DNA of 64,000 nucleotides, taken from the NCBI GenBank assembly GCA_946480785.1, contig CAMLLD010000004.1, positions 1 to 64,000 of the forward strand. Reading direction: 5' to 3'. Shown piece after piece: positions 42,188 to 50,122 of this stretch. The translations under genes were made by a program, and so were the position numbers. Each line of letters opens with the position of its first letter. Positions within the stretch are counted from its first letter, which is position 1. This DNA is from an uncultured Blastocatellia bacterium. Its GTDB lineage: Bacteria > Acidobacteriota > Blastocatellia > Pyrinomonadales > Pyrinomonadaceae. The notes below the pieces were generated by a model. It ran no database searches. It saw only the letters and a program-made list of their open reading frames with translations, and was not told the origin of the DNA.

Positions 42188-43303
42188 CTAGGGTTTGAAT
42201 TCCTGAATTGATTTGACGACGTATTCCTGTTGCTCCGCAGTGAGTTCGGGAAACAACGGAAGAGCAAAAGTTTCTCGCGCCGCCCGCTCCGCCTCGGGAA
42301 ACTCGCCTTCTTTGTGGCCGAGGTAAGCAAAGCACTCCTGCAAGTGCAGCGGAATCGGATAATAGACCTTTGTCGCGACGCCGCGCGTTTTCAGGTGGTC
42401 CATGAGCGCGTCGCGAACGCCGGGCACACGCACGACATACTGGTGAAAGATGTGGCGATTGCCAGGTTTCACGAACGGCGGATCGACGTTGAAATCGAGC
42501 TTCGCTGCTTCGAGCAGGTGCGAATACGTTTGTGCTTTCTGCGCGCGCGCGTTCGACCATTCGTCGAGCTTCGGTAGTTTTGCACGCAGCACCGCGGCCT
42601 GAAGCGCGTCGAGACGACTGTTCAGGCCCACTTCGACGTGTTGATATTCGGTGAGTCCGCCGTGCACGCGCAGCCGCCGCACGCGCGTCGCAAATTCAGG
42701 ATTACTCGTCGTGATAATGCCGGCGTCGCCAGCCGCGCCGAGATTCTTGCTGGGATAAAAACTAAAAGAGCCCGCAATGCCGAGTGAGCCCGCGCGCCGG
42801 CCGCGATCCTCCGCGCCGATCGCCTGCGCCGCGTCCTCCAACAGGATCAGGTTCTTCGCCTGGCACAGTTCCAGAAGCTCGTCCATGTCGGCCATCTGAC
42901 CGTACAAGTGCACCGGCAGCACGACCTTCGTGCGCGCCGTAATCGCAGCCGCTATATGATCGACGCGCAAGTTGTAAGTCAGCGGATCGATGTCCACGAA
43001 AACCGGCCGCGCGCCGAGTCGCGCGATCGCACTCGCAGTCGCAAAAAAGCTGAACGGTGTCGTGATGACTTCATCGCCCGCGCCGACGTCGAGCGCCATC
43101 AACGCGAGCAGCAAAGCATCCGAACCGGAAGCACAGCCGATCGCTTCGCTCGTCTGGCAGTAAGCAGCGATTTCGGTTTCCAGCGCCGCGACTTCCGGAC
43201 CCATCACGAAATGCTGCGTCGCGAAAACGCGATCGACGGCCGCGCGCACGTCGTCACGTATCGACGCATACTGCGCCTGTAGATCAATCAACGGAACGTT
43301 CAT
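42188..43303 (-). CDS. DegT/DnrJ/EryC1/StrS family sugar aminotransferase
   Basis: The product has 371 residues. PLP-dependent features: GSDALLLALMALDVGAGDEV, the PLP-contact EDAAQAIGAED, and the Schiff-base lysine in FSFYPSKNLGAAGDAG. The C-terminal half has NSRLDALQAAVL and RHIFHQYVVRVPG as in WecE, DesV and PglE relatives. It would convert a keto-sugar nucleotide to an amino sugar with glutamate as amino donor; the ketosugar could come from the RmlB-type pathway. Starts ATG 43303, 26 bases after the tyrosine kinase stop. Confidence 0.9.
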   Translation of the reverse strand: MNVPLIDLQAQYASIRDDVRAAVDRVFATQHFVMGPEVAALETEIAAYCQTSEAIGCASGSDALLLALMALDVGAGDEVITTPFSFFATASAIARLGARPVFVDIDPLTYNLRVDHIAAAITARTKVVLPVHLYGQMADMDELLELCQAKNLILLEDAAQAIGAEDRGRRAGSLGIAGSFSFYPSKNLGAAGDAGIITTSNPEFATRVRRLRVHGGLTEYQHVEVGLNSRLDALQAAVLRAKLPKLDEWSNARAQKAQTYSHLLEAAKLDFNVDPPFVKPGNRHIFHQYVVRVPGVRDALMDHLKTRGVATKVYYPIPLHLQECFAYLGHKEGEFPEAERAARETFALPLFPELTAEQQEYVVKSIQEFKP

Positions 43304-43329
43304 GAAATTTCGTGTGTCGAGCGATTCGG

Positions 43330-45687
43330 TTACGCAGTCCCGCGGGCTTCGTTCTCCGATTCGCCGTCGTAGTCGTAGTACTGGGAATAGTAACGGGAAT
43401 AATAGTAGTCGTGCGTCTCCACCTTCACGTTGTTCAGCACCACGCCGAAGATGTGCGCGCCGACGTCGAGGAGCTGCTGTTTCGCTCGCCGCACCACTGC
43501 GCGCGAGCTTCTGCCGCCGTGAACGACGAGGATCACACCATCAACCATCGTCGAGAGGATCGAAGCGTCAGTGAACGAGATCGCGGGCGGTGAATCGATG
43601 ATGATGTGAGCGTAGCGCTCGCTCAACAGCGTGAGGAAATTGCGCATCTCCTCGGAGCCGATCAGCTCGGCGGGATTGGGCGGCACCGGACCCGAGGTCA
43701 ACACCTTCAGGTTCGGTTCCTTCTCGCAAGTTTGAATCAAACCGTCGAGGTTCTTCTCGCCCGAGAGCCAGGTGGTCAGTCCCTTGGCGTTCGAGAGTCC
43801 GAATTGCGCGTGCAGTCGAGGGCGTCGGAGATCGCAGTCGATCATCAGCACCTGCGCGCCGGTCTGCGCCAGCATGAACGCGGTGTTGATGCCCGTGGTC
43901 GTCTTTCCTTCGGCGGGCTGGCTCGAAGTAATCAGGATCGTCTTCGGCGGTTTGCCCGCTGACGATAAGAGCAAAGACGTGCGCAGGTGGCGATACGATT
44001 CGGTGATCGGCGAACGCGCGTCCGTGATCATCGCGAGCGCCGTCGTGGTTGACGGCGGGCCCGTCGGCGGAGCGGCAATCACACCCGGCAAGCGGCGATC
44101 CTTGCTGGACGGAATCAAAGCCAACGCCGGCAGATGAATGTAACGATCGACGTCTTCGACAGACTTCACAGTGTCGTCGAGGAAGTCGAGCAGGAATGCG
44201 AGACCGACGCCGGCGGCGAGTGACAACAGGAACGCGATGATGATGTTTCGCAGTCGCGGCGGACCGACCGGAGTTTTCGGCAGCCTGCTTAAGGTTTCAA
44301 TACTGACTTCGTTCGCGCCGTTGCCGTTCGAGATGTCGAGCTCGCGCTGACGTGCGAGCAACGTATTCAAATACTGCTTGTTGCTTTCGAGTTTCTGCGA
44401 CATCGCGAGCAGATCGATCTGATCGCGCGTTTGCTGGGTGGTGGTGCCCTTCTGCTCCTCGTAAGAACGGCGCAGCAGGTTCTCCTTGGAGACGGCGGCC
44501 TCATACTTCCGTTGAATAGAGGTGATGATCTCTTTTGGCGCTTTTTGCAGTTCCGCTTCGAGGTTATTGATCTGCACGTCAAGCTTTTTCACTGCCGGCC
44601 ACTCGGACGTGTAAGTAACGAGCAGCGCCGCGCGTTGCTCTTTCAGTTGCGAAATACGATCGCGCAATTTGTCGACACGCGTTGACGCGTTCACATCAGG
44701 AACGGAAAACGGGTCCTTCTCATTTTTCGCCGCCTCGAGTTGGGCTTGCAGTTCTTTGCGGTCGTTCTCCGCTTGCAGTAACTGCGCACTCAGCGTCGCC
44801 AATCGCTGCGCGTCAAGACTCGCGCCGCCCGGAGGTGTCAGCGCCAGGTTGTGGTTCTTCGCGAAGTTCCACTGTGACTCCTGGTCCATCTGAATCTGCG
44901 TTTGCAGTTTCGCGATCTCTTTCGCGAGCACGTCTTCTGCTTTGGTAGAACCTTCGGTCGCGATCGCCAGGTTGTAGTTTTTGAAAACTTCGGCCAGCGT
45001 GTTGGCGATCTTCTGGGCGAGTTCGGGATCCGAATGGCGATAGCTGATGTTTACGAGGTTCGTGTTGGGAATCGGCTCGACTGTTTCGCCCGCGATGATC
45101 GCGTCTTCGTAAGCTTCGAGCTTTTCGATCTCCTCGGGCGTGAGCTTGTTTATCGTGTTCTGCGTCTCGGTTACGACAGACAAGCCGGCCGGCGCGGGCG
45201 TGTTTTCCTTTTCCTTCGGCTTCGAAAACATACGCCGCAGCGAATCGAAGATTCCCGCGCGAGACTGGTTACCAAAGAAAGACGGGTTGTGCGGTAAGTC
45301 GAGAGTCAGGACCACCTGGCGCGCAAGCGCGGGGTTTTGCAGGAGCTTGAGCTGCGTGCCCCAGAAATTGGGATCGTTCTGGCCATTGATGATCAGCTTG
45401 TCCGTCGCGAGTATGCTCGGTCTCTTCTCCTGAATCCTGATGGTGGTTTCGCCTTCATAAATGGACGGCGAGCGGAACGACTGAATCGCAACGAGCGACG
45501 TAACTACCAGCACCAGACTTAAAATCAGCCACTTTCGTTTGAGAACGACGAACAGATAATCCTTGATGGTCGCGGGGTCGTTCGCGGAAACGCCGTACGG
45601 CTTGTCTTTCATCACGTCCGTGAGCGGACGATCGAGGCCGCGGTCCAAACCCGCAACTGGAATTAAGCGATTATCTTGCGTAGACAT
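43330..45687 (-). CDS. Wzc-type chain-length regulator and BY-kinase
   Basis: The product has 785 residues. A Wzz domain with first helix (KRKWLILSLVLVVTSLVAIQ) sits at ~50-75; a long coiled-coil periplasmic part follows, and a second helix (IIIAFLLSLAAGVGLAFLLDF) lies near 480. The cytosolic kinase has Walker A SSQPAEGKTTT near 595, Walker A' MIDCDLRRPRLH and Walker B HIIIDSPP. The C-terminus is a Tyr cluster (YYYSRYYSQYYDYD, then an acidic-Glu tail) for autophosphorylation. BY-kinases control polymer length and export with Wza-like partners. It starts ATG 45687 after AGGAAGAGG, with its own promoter at 45724-45751. Confidence 0.93.
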   Translation of the reverse strand: MSTQDNRLIPVAGLDRGLDRPLTDVMKDKPYGVSANDPATIKDYLFVVLKRKWLILSLVLVVTSLVAIQSFRSPSIYEGETTIRIQEKRPSILATDKLIINGQNDPNFWGTQLKLLQNPALARQVVLTLDLPHNPSFFGNQSRAGIFDSLRRMFSKPKEKENTPAPAGLSVVTETQNTINKLTPEEIEKLEAYEDAIIAGETVEPIPNTNLVNISYRHSDPELAQKIANTLAEVFKNYNLAIATEGSTKAEDVLAKEIAKLQTQIQMDQESQWNFAKNHNLALTPPGGASLDAQRLATLSAQLLQAENDRKELQAQLEAAKNEKDPFSVPDVNASTRVDKLRDRISQLKEQRAALLVTYTSEWPAVKKLDVQINNLEAELQKAPKEIITSIQRKYEAAVSKENLLRRSYEEQKGTTTQQTRDQIDLLAMSQKLESNKQYLNTLLARQRELDISNGNGANEVSIETLSRLPKTPVGPPRLRNIIIAFLLSLAAGVGLAFLLDFLDDTVKSVEDVDRYIHLPALALIPSSKDRRLPGVIAAPPTGPPSTTTALAMITDARSPITESYRHLRTSLLLSSAGKPPKTILITSSQPAEGKTTTGINTAFMLAQTGAQVLMIDCDLRRPRLHAQFGLSNAKGLTTWLSGEKNLDGLIQTCEKEPNLKVLTSGPVPPNPAELIGSEEMRNFLTLLSERYAHIIIDSPPAISFTDASILSTMVDGVILVVHGGRSSRAVVRRAKQQLLDVGAHIFGVVLNNVKVETHDYYYSRYYSQYYDYDGESENEARGTA

Positions 45688-45723
45688 AGTTCAACCTCTT
45701 CCTGAAAACGAAAGTGGGTAAGA

Positions 45724-45751
45724 ATAATAACAGAGTGGCCGAATCTCGCAA
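45724..45751 (-). promoter_or_regulatory. Sigma-70-like promoter for the wzc-like gene
   Basis: On the minus strand, -35 TTGCGA (45746-45751), a 16-base spacer and -10 TATTAT (45724-45729). Transcription would start near 45717, giving a ~30-base leader that includes the AGGAAGAGG ribosome site. This makes the tyrosine kinase the likely first gene of the operon, separate from rmlB-rmlD. Confidence 0.45.
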
Positions 45752-45777
45752 GGCCAAGTGACGAGGAGATGGTCCGC

Positions 45778-46632
45778 TCAGGTCTCTGATTCGGTTGCGA
45801 CAAAATCTTCGAGCGCCGCGGCCCAATTTCGCAGCGGCACGAGGCCGATCGTTTCGCTGACCAAACAACGCAGACGAGAGTTTCGCGGCCGTTTCGCCGG
45901 GCGATTTAACGCCGCGGCGGAGACCGATTCGATCGACGCTTGTGGATTGCCAACCAGTTCGACGGCCTTTCGCGTGAACTCTTCAAAGCTCGCGCCGTCG
46001 CCGCCGTTGACGACGTGATAAATGCCGGGCATGTTAATTTCGGCCAATTGACGCAAACGCGCAGCGAGATCTTTGGCGTAAGTCGGTGTTCCGAACTGAT
46101 CGCTGATTGCTTTCAGTTTCTCGCCGCTCTTGGCGCGGTCCACCACGGTGCAAAGGAAATTTGTGCCGCCGGGGCCGAAGATGTATCCCGTGCGAACCAC
46201 GATCGCGCGATCGTTCGCTTGCGCCGCGAGTCGTTCGCCTTCGAGTTTGCTCGCAGCGTAGACACTCTGTGGATTCGGCTCGTCTTGCTGCGTGTAGAAA
46301 CCCGTCTTCTCGCCGTCGAACACGTAATCGGTCGAGATGGTAATAAAGCAGCACGACGCTTCTTTACACGCGGCGGCCAAGTTCTCCGGGCCAGTGGCAT
46401 TGTCAGCAAAAGCGCGATTTGGATCCGATTCGCACGCATCGACGTTGGTCCACGCGGCGCAATTGATTACGACGTCAGGCTTTGTTGCGAGGATCTTTTC
46501 GCGGACGGCGGCGCGGTCGGTGATGTCGAGCTCCGCGTGTTGGTACAGAAAAACTTCATCGCCCAAACTGCGGCAATGCTCGCCAACGGCCCGCCCCACG
46601 AGCCCACCTGCGCCAGTGACCAGGACCTTCAA
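45778..46632 (-). CDS. rmlD: dTDP-4-dehydrorhamnose reductase
   Basis: The product has 284 residues. The start is TTG 46632 in a TTGA overlap with rmlB. Motifs: LVTGAGGLVGRAVG, INCAAWTNVDACESD, ISTDYVFDGEK, the YAASKLEGE catalytic Lys site and IVVRTGYIFGPGG. This is the last step of dTDP-L-rhamnose synthesis, reducing the 4-keto group with NAD(P)H. The order rmlB-rmlD with coupled translation is normal for this pathway. Confidence 0.9.
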   Translation of the reverse strand: MKVLVTGAGGLVGRAVGEHCRSLGDEVFLYQHAELDITDRAAVREKILATKPDVVINCAAWTNVDACESDPNRAFADNATGPENLAAACKEASCCFITISTDYVFDGEKTGFYTQQDEPNPQSVYAASKLEGERLAAQANDRAIVVRTGYIFGPGGTNFLCTVVDRAKSGEKLKAISDQFGTPTYAKDLAARLRQLAEINMPGIYHVVNGGDGASFEEFTRKAVELVGNPQASIESVSAAALNRPAKRPRNSRLRCLVSETIGLVPLRNWAAALEDFVATESET

Positions 46633-47663
46633 ATCGTTTGCACCTGCGCGCCGTATTGTTTGCGGTAATACTCGCGATATTCGTGGTTTCTGACCCGCTC
46701 GATCCAGTGGCTATTGCTTTGATACCACGCGATGGTTTTTTCGAGACCACTTTGCCAGGTTTCGCGCGGCTGCCAACCGAGTTCAGTTTCGGCAAGCGTC
46801 GGATCGATCGCGTACCGGCGATCGTGCCCGGGGCGATCGTCGCCGAAATTCAGCAGTGAGTGTGGTTTTCCCAGAGCGGTGAGCACTGTTTCCGCAACCT
46901 CGACATTGCGTCGTTCATTACGGGCGCCGAAATTGTAGACCGAACCTGATTTTCCTTTTTCGAGCGCCGCCAGAATGCCGCGGCAGTGGTCCTCCACGTA
47001 GATCCAATCGCGCACGTTGCGGCCGTCGCCGTAGATCGGAATCGCCTCGTTATTGAGAGCGTTGCAGATCAATAAAGGCAGGAACTTTTCGGGAAACTGG
47101 CGTGGTCCATAGTTGTTTCCGCACCTCGTGATCACCGTGTCGAGCCCGAAGGTGTGATGGGCCGCGCGCACCAAATGCTCGGCCGCCGCTTTCGACGCCG
47201 CGTACGGACTGTTCGGCGAAAAAGGCGAAGTTTCGTTAAAAAAGGCGGCTTCATTCTCAGGCAGACTGCCCATCACTTCGTCCGTCGAGATCTGAACAAA
47301 TCTTTTGACGCGGCGTTCGCGGGCCGCATCGAGCAGCACTTGTGTGCCCACGATATTGGTCCGCAGAAAGTCAGTGGCGTCCGCAATGCTGCGGTCCACG
47401 TGCGATTCCGCGGCGAAATTGATAATGGCCGCACAATCGCTCGGCAACGCCGCGAGCACCGCTTCCTTATCAGCGATGTCACTGTGAACAAAGCGATGGC
47501 GGCGCGGATCGAGGTCTTGCAGGTTGTCGGGATTGCCGGCGTAAGTTAAGGCGTCAAAATTTATGACCTCGCACTCGGGATACTCTTCGAGCACGAGCCG
47601 CACGAACGCCGAGCCGATAAAGCCTGCGCCTCCCGTAACAAACAATGTCGCACTTACAGTCAT
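46629..47663 (-). CDS. rmlB: dTDP-glucose 4,6-dehydratase
   Basis: The product has 344 residues. Motifs: VTGGAGFIGSAFVRLV, NFAAESHVDRSI, FVQISTDEVMGSL, YAASKAAAEHLVRAAHHTFGL, TRCGNNYGPRQFPEKFLPL and RNVRDWIYVEDHCRGI. The Tyr-x-x-x-Lys and the Asp-Glu pair are intact (STDEVMG). It converts dTDP-glucose to dTDP-4-keto-6-deoxyglucose. It begins at the start of the minus-strand block, ~320 bases from the divergent plus-strand cassette. Confidence 0.93.
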   Translation of the reverse strand: MTVSATLFVTGGAGFIGSAFVRLVLEEYPECEVINFDALTYAGNPDNLQDLDPRRHRFVHSDIADKEAVLAALPSDCAAIINFAAESHVDRSIADATDFLRTNIVGTQVLLDAARERRVKRFVQISTDEVMGSLPENEAAFFNETSPFSPNSPYAASKAAAEHLVRAAHHTFGLDTVITRCGNNYGPRQFPEKFLPLLICNALNNEAIPIYGDGRNVRDWIYVEDHCRGILAALEKGKSGSVYNFGARNERRNVEVAETVLTALGKPHSLLNFGDDRPGHDRRYAIDPTLAETELGWQPRETWQSGLEKTIAWYQSNSHWIERVRNHEYREYYRKQYGAQVQTI

Positions 47664-47713
47664 GGGCCAAGGTTACAATCGTCTTGCGTGTTCCTCAAAT
47701 CGAAATCTGACTC

Positions 47714-47742
47714 TTGACAGAAGAATAGTCATATAGTAAAAA
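47714..47742 (+). promoter_or_regulatory. Putative sigma-70-like promoter for the secreted cassette
   Basis: A perfect -35 TTGACA (47714-47719) is followed by a 17-base spacer and a -10-like TAAAAA (47737-47742). Transcription would start near 47749, giving a leader of about 230 bases before the ATG at 47983. Confidence 0.4.
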
Positions 47743-47768
47743 GCCACCCGCCCTAAAGGCCATCGTCC

Positions 47769-47787
47769 CTGCAGCACCGTGCTGCAG
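47769..47787 (+). other. Leader hairpin
   Basis: CTGCAGCA (47769-47776) and TGCTGCAG (47780-47787) are perfect 8-base arms with a 3-base loop. It lies in the inferred leader of the secreted cassette, about 20 bases after the predicted transcription start. It has no U-run. Confidence 0.4.
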
Positions 47788-47982
47788 CGGTCTCAATGTC
47801 AGGTGCTCACTTCGTTCGCAGTCCCAACTCCCGGTGAGCCCGCCATCACGAGTGGTCCAATCTCGCGTCTGGTTGCGCGTTAGCTGATTGGGTCCCAAGG
47901 TTTTCCTGAATTTCGGCCACCACCTCGCGCTTATCAGTACACGGCTTCGACCGTCTTAACTTTATCCGTAAGGAGACTAAAC

Positions 47983-48915
47983 ATGACCAAGTTTTACCCT
48001 CTCGTTAGACTAGCTCTTCTTGTGTGCCTCGCTCTCGGAGCTGCCTCAATGGCCCACGCTCAGGCGACTCGCACTTGGGTTTCAGGAGTCGGCGACGACG
48101 TCAACCCCTGCAGCCGTACCGCCCCCTGCAAGACTTTTGCCGGCGCAATCTCAAAGACTGCGGCAAGCGGCGAAATCGATTGTCTCGATCCAGCCGGTTT
48201 CGGCGCAGTGACGATCACGAAGAATATGACGATCGATGGCGCAGGCACCCTGGGTTCGATTCTGAACAGCCTCACCAACGGTGTTAACGTCAACGATAGC
48301 GCGAGTGGAGCGCCAAACACTATCGTCGTGACGCTGCGCAATCTCTCAATCAATGCACCGGCTAACGGCACCAACGGTATCAACTTCACTTCGGGAAAAA
48401 CCGTGAACGTTGAAAACTGCCAGATTCAGGGCAATACCGCTGCCGCTTCGAACGGCGCCGGCATCCGCGTGTCTTTGACGGTCACCGGTTCGAATCTCAA
48501 CGTGAAGAACACGACGATCTTCAAGAACCGCGTCGGTATTTCGGCGACCACGAGCACCGGATTCGTCACGGTCAACGTTAACGATTGTCACATCGAAAAC
48601 AACACCGCCGACGGTATCTTCCTGGATGCGCGTGCCTCGGGTACGATTCGGAACAGCAATCTCGCCTTCAACGGTGGCGCGGGCCTGAGCCTTAACAACG
48701 GCGCGGCCAACTCCGCCAGCCTGATCGGCACCGAGACGGCCCATAACAACATCGGCGTCTTCGTCGGCACCGGCACGACTGTCCGGCTCGGACACTCTTC
48801 GATCCTTCAGAACAACACGAACTTCTCGAACGGTGGAAGCATCGTCTCGTTCTGCAACAACGAAACAGACAGCGCCACGATCCCGGGTGTTGTCTCCAAC
48901 AACTGCATCAAGTAA
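47983..48915 (+). CDS. Secreted right-handed beta-helix protein
   Basis: The product has 310 residues. A signal peptide covers about residues 1-26 (LALLVCLALGAASMAHA). The mature protein starts ATRTWVSGVGDD and has two Cys in PCSRTAPCKTF, followed by short repeats such as VNVENCQIQGN, LNVKNTTIFKN and VNVNDCHIEN typical of pectate-lyase-like parallel beta-helices. No catalytic Arg/Asp set of known lyases was recognised, so carbohydrate binding or adhesion is equally likely. Ribosome site AAGGAG is seven bases from ATG. The next gene is its paralogue. Confidence 0.83.
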   Translation: MTKFYPLVRLALLVCLALGAASMAHAQATRTWVSGVGDDVNPCSRTAPCKTFAGAISKTAASGEIDCLDPAGFGAVTITKNMTIDGAGTLGSILNSLTNGVNVNDSASGAPNTIVVTLRNLSINAPANGTNGINFTSGKTVNVENCQIQGNTAAASNGAGIRVSLTVTGSNLNVKNTTIFKNRVGISATTSTGFVTVNVNDCHIENNTADGIFLDARASGTIRNSNLAFNGGAGLSLNNGAANSASLIGTETAHNNIGVFVGTGTTVRLGHSSILQNNTNFSNGGSIVSFCNNETDSATIPGVVSNNCIK

Positions 48916-48931
48916 GAGTCAAATCCCCTGA

Positions 48932-48969
48932 GCCAGGGCGCAAGGTCCATCGGACCATTGCGTCCTGGC
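48932..48969 (+). terminator. Intercistronic hairpin, possible attenuating terminator
   Basis: GCCAGG-G-CGCAA-GGTCC pairs with GGACC-A-TTGCG-T-CCTGGC around an ATC loop, with one G.U pair and one bulged A. The stem is ~17 bp and GC-rich. The following sequence (AATTTCTTC) is only moderately U-rich. It could cut transcription partly between the two beta-helix genes or block exonucleases. Confidence 0.55.
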
Positions 48970-49006
48970 CGAATTTCTTCAACCCATCTTCAAGGAGATT
49001 TCCACC

Positions 49007-49975
49007 ATGACACACTCCGTCTCAATCCTGCGACTGTTCGCCGGTCTGGTCCTTCTCGTGTGCGTGTCTGCGGTTGCACAGGCACAGGCCACCCGCACCT
49101 GGGTTTCCGGCGTTGGCGACGACGCAAATCCCTGTAGTCGCACCGCTCCCTGCAAGACGTTCGCAGGCGCTATCTCCAAAACATTCATCGGCGGCGAAAT
49201 CGACGTACTCGATCCAGGTGGTTTTGGCGTCGTCACGATCACCAAATCGATCACCATCGACGGTGGCTCAGGTTTCGGTTCTATTCTCGCGAGTGGAACG
49301 AACGGCGTTAACGTGAATTTCAGTGCGGCGAACGCAAACGATCCCGAGAAAAGAGTAACTCTCCGCCGTCTCTCGATTAACGGTACGGGCGCCAGCGGCA
49401 CCGTCGGCCAGCGCACCGGCCTTAGAGGCATCAACATCACCAGCAACCAGGCCAACCTGACGGTACACGTTGAGAATTGCTACATCCAGAACTTCAGCCA
49501 GGAAGGCATCAACACTTCCGGTGTGAGTGTCACCGGCGTTGCTGTGGCCGTGAAGGACACGAATATTCAGAACTGCGCGACCGGCATCAACATCACGACG
49601 ACCACGGGATTCATCGTCGGCTTCGCCGATCGCGTCCGCATCGAGAAGATGACCGGTAATGGACTCACGATAGGCGTTCACGGTCACTTCAGCATCAGGG
49701 ATTCCTTTGTAATGTTCAACGGCGCCGATGGGCTCTCCATGACGGCGGGTACGACGGACGGAACCTTGAACGTCGAAAGCACGATTGTTAACCACAACAA
49801 TACGGGCATCAGAAACGGCGGCGCCGGCTCGTTTGTGCGCATGTCGAATACGACGGTTCAAGAGAACAGTACAGGTCTCGCGTCAGCCGGTGGCACGATT
49901 CAATCGCACGGTAATAACGCGATTAGCGGTAATACGTCGGCGGGTGTGGCTCCCAGTGTAATCGGACCGCAGTAA
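49007..49975 (+). CDS. Secreted right-handed beta-helix protein (paralogue)
   Basis: The product has 322 residues. The signal peptide is about residues 1-26 (LFAGLVLLVCVSAVAQA). The mature start ATRTWVSGVGDDANPCSRTAPCKTFAGAISK is nearly the same as in the upstream gene. Beta-helix coils include VHVENCYIQNF, VAVKDTNIQNC and FSIRDSFVMFNG. AAGGAG lies nine bases before the ATG. Divergence is greater in the coils than at the N-terminus, so the two genes are an older tandem duplication. No enzymatic motif recognised. Confidence 0.83.
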   Translation: MTHSVSILRLFAGLVLLVCVSAVAQAQATRTWVSGVGDDANPCSRTAPCKTFAGAISKTFIGGEIDVLDPGGFGVVTITKSITIDGGSGFGSILASGTNGVNVNFSAANANDPEKRVTLRRLSINGTGASGTVGQRTGLRGINITSNQANLTVHVENCYIQNFSQEGINTSGVSVTGVAVAVKDTNIQNCATGINITTTTGFIVGFADRVRIEKMTGNGLTIGVHGHFSIRDSFVMFNGADGLSMTAGTTDGTLNVESTIVNHNNTGIRNGGAGSFVRMSNTTVQENSTGLASAGGTIQSHGNNAISGNTSAGVAPSVIGPQ

Positions 49976-50004
49976 AGCGTCCTCTATCCCGATCCGTTTT
50001 GAGT

Positions 50005-50033
50005 CCGGCCTGCCACAGCAGTTGGCGGGTCGG
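50005..50033 (+). other. Intercistronic hairpin
   Basis: CCGGCCTGCCA (50005-50015) pairs with TGGCGGGTCGG (50023-50033) over 11 bp including two wobble pairs, with a 7-base loop. There is no U-run after it. It lies between the second beta-helix gene and the HYR-protein gene, matching the position of the hairpin between the two beta-helix genes. Confidence 0.45.
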
Positions 50034-50122
50034 CCACGGGGTCTTGGCTCCGGCGCAAGCATGGACCAGGACAATTCCCGCACTGAGACCCCTACGCCGC
50101 AGTGCCAGCAAGGAGACCTAAG

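Larger units (their letters stand above)
47664..47982. other. Divergent intergenic region
   Basis: This 319-base gap separates rmlB (minus strand) from the first beta-helix gene (plus strand). It holds a plus-strand promoter (47714-47742), a palindromic hairpin (47769-47787) and the AAGGAG ribosome site at the right end. No gene is supported. A promoter for rmlB was not clear. Confidence 0.5.
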
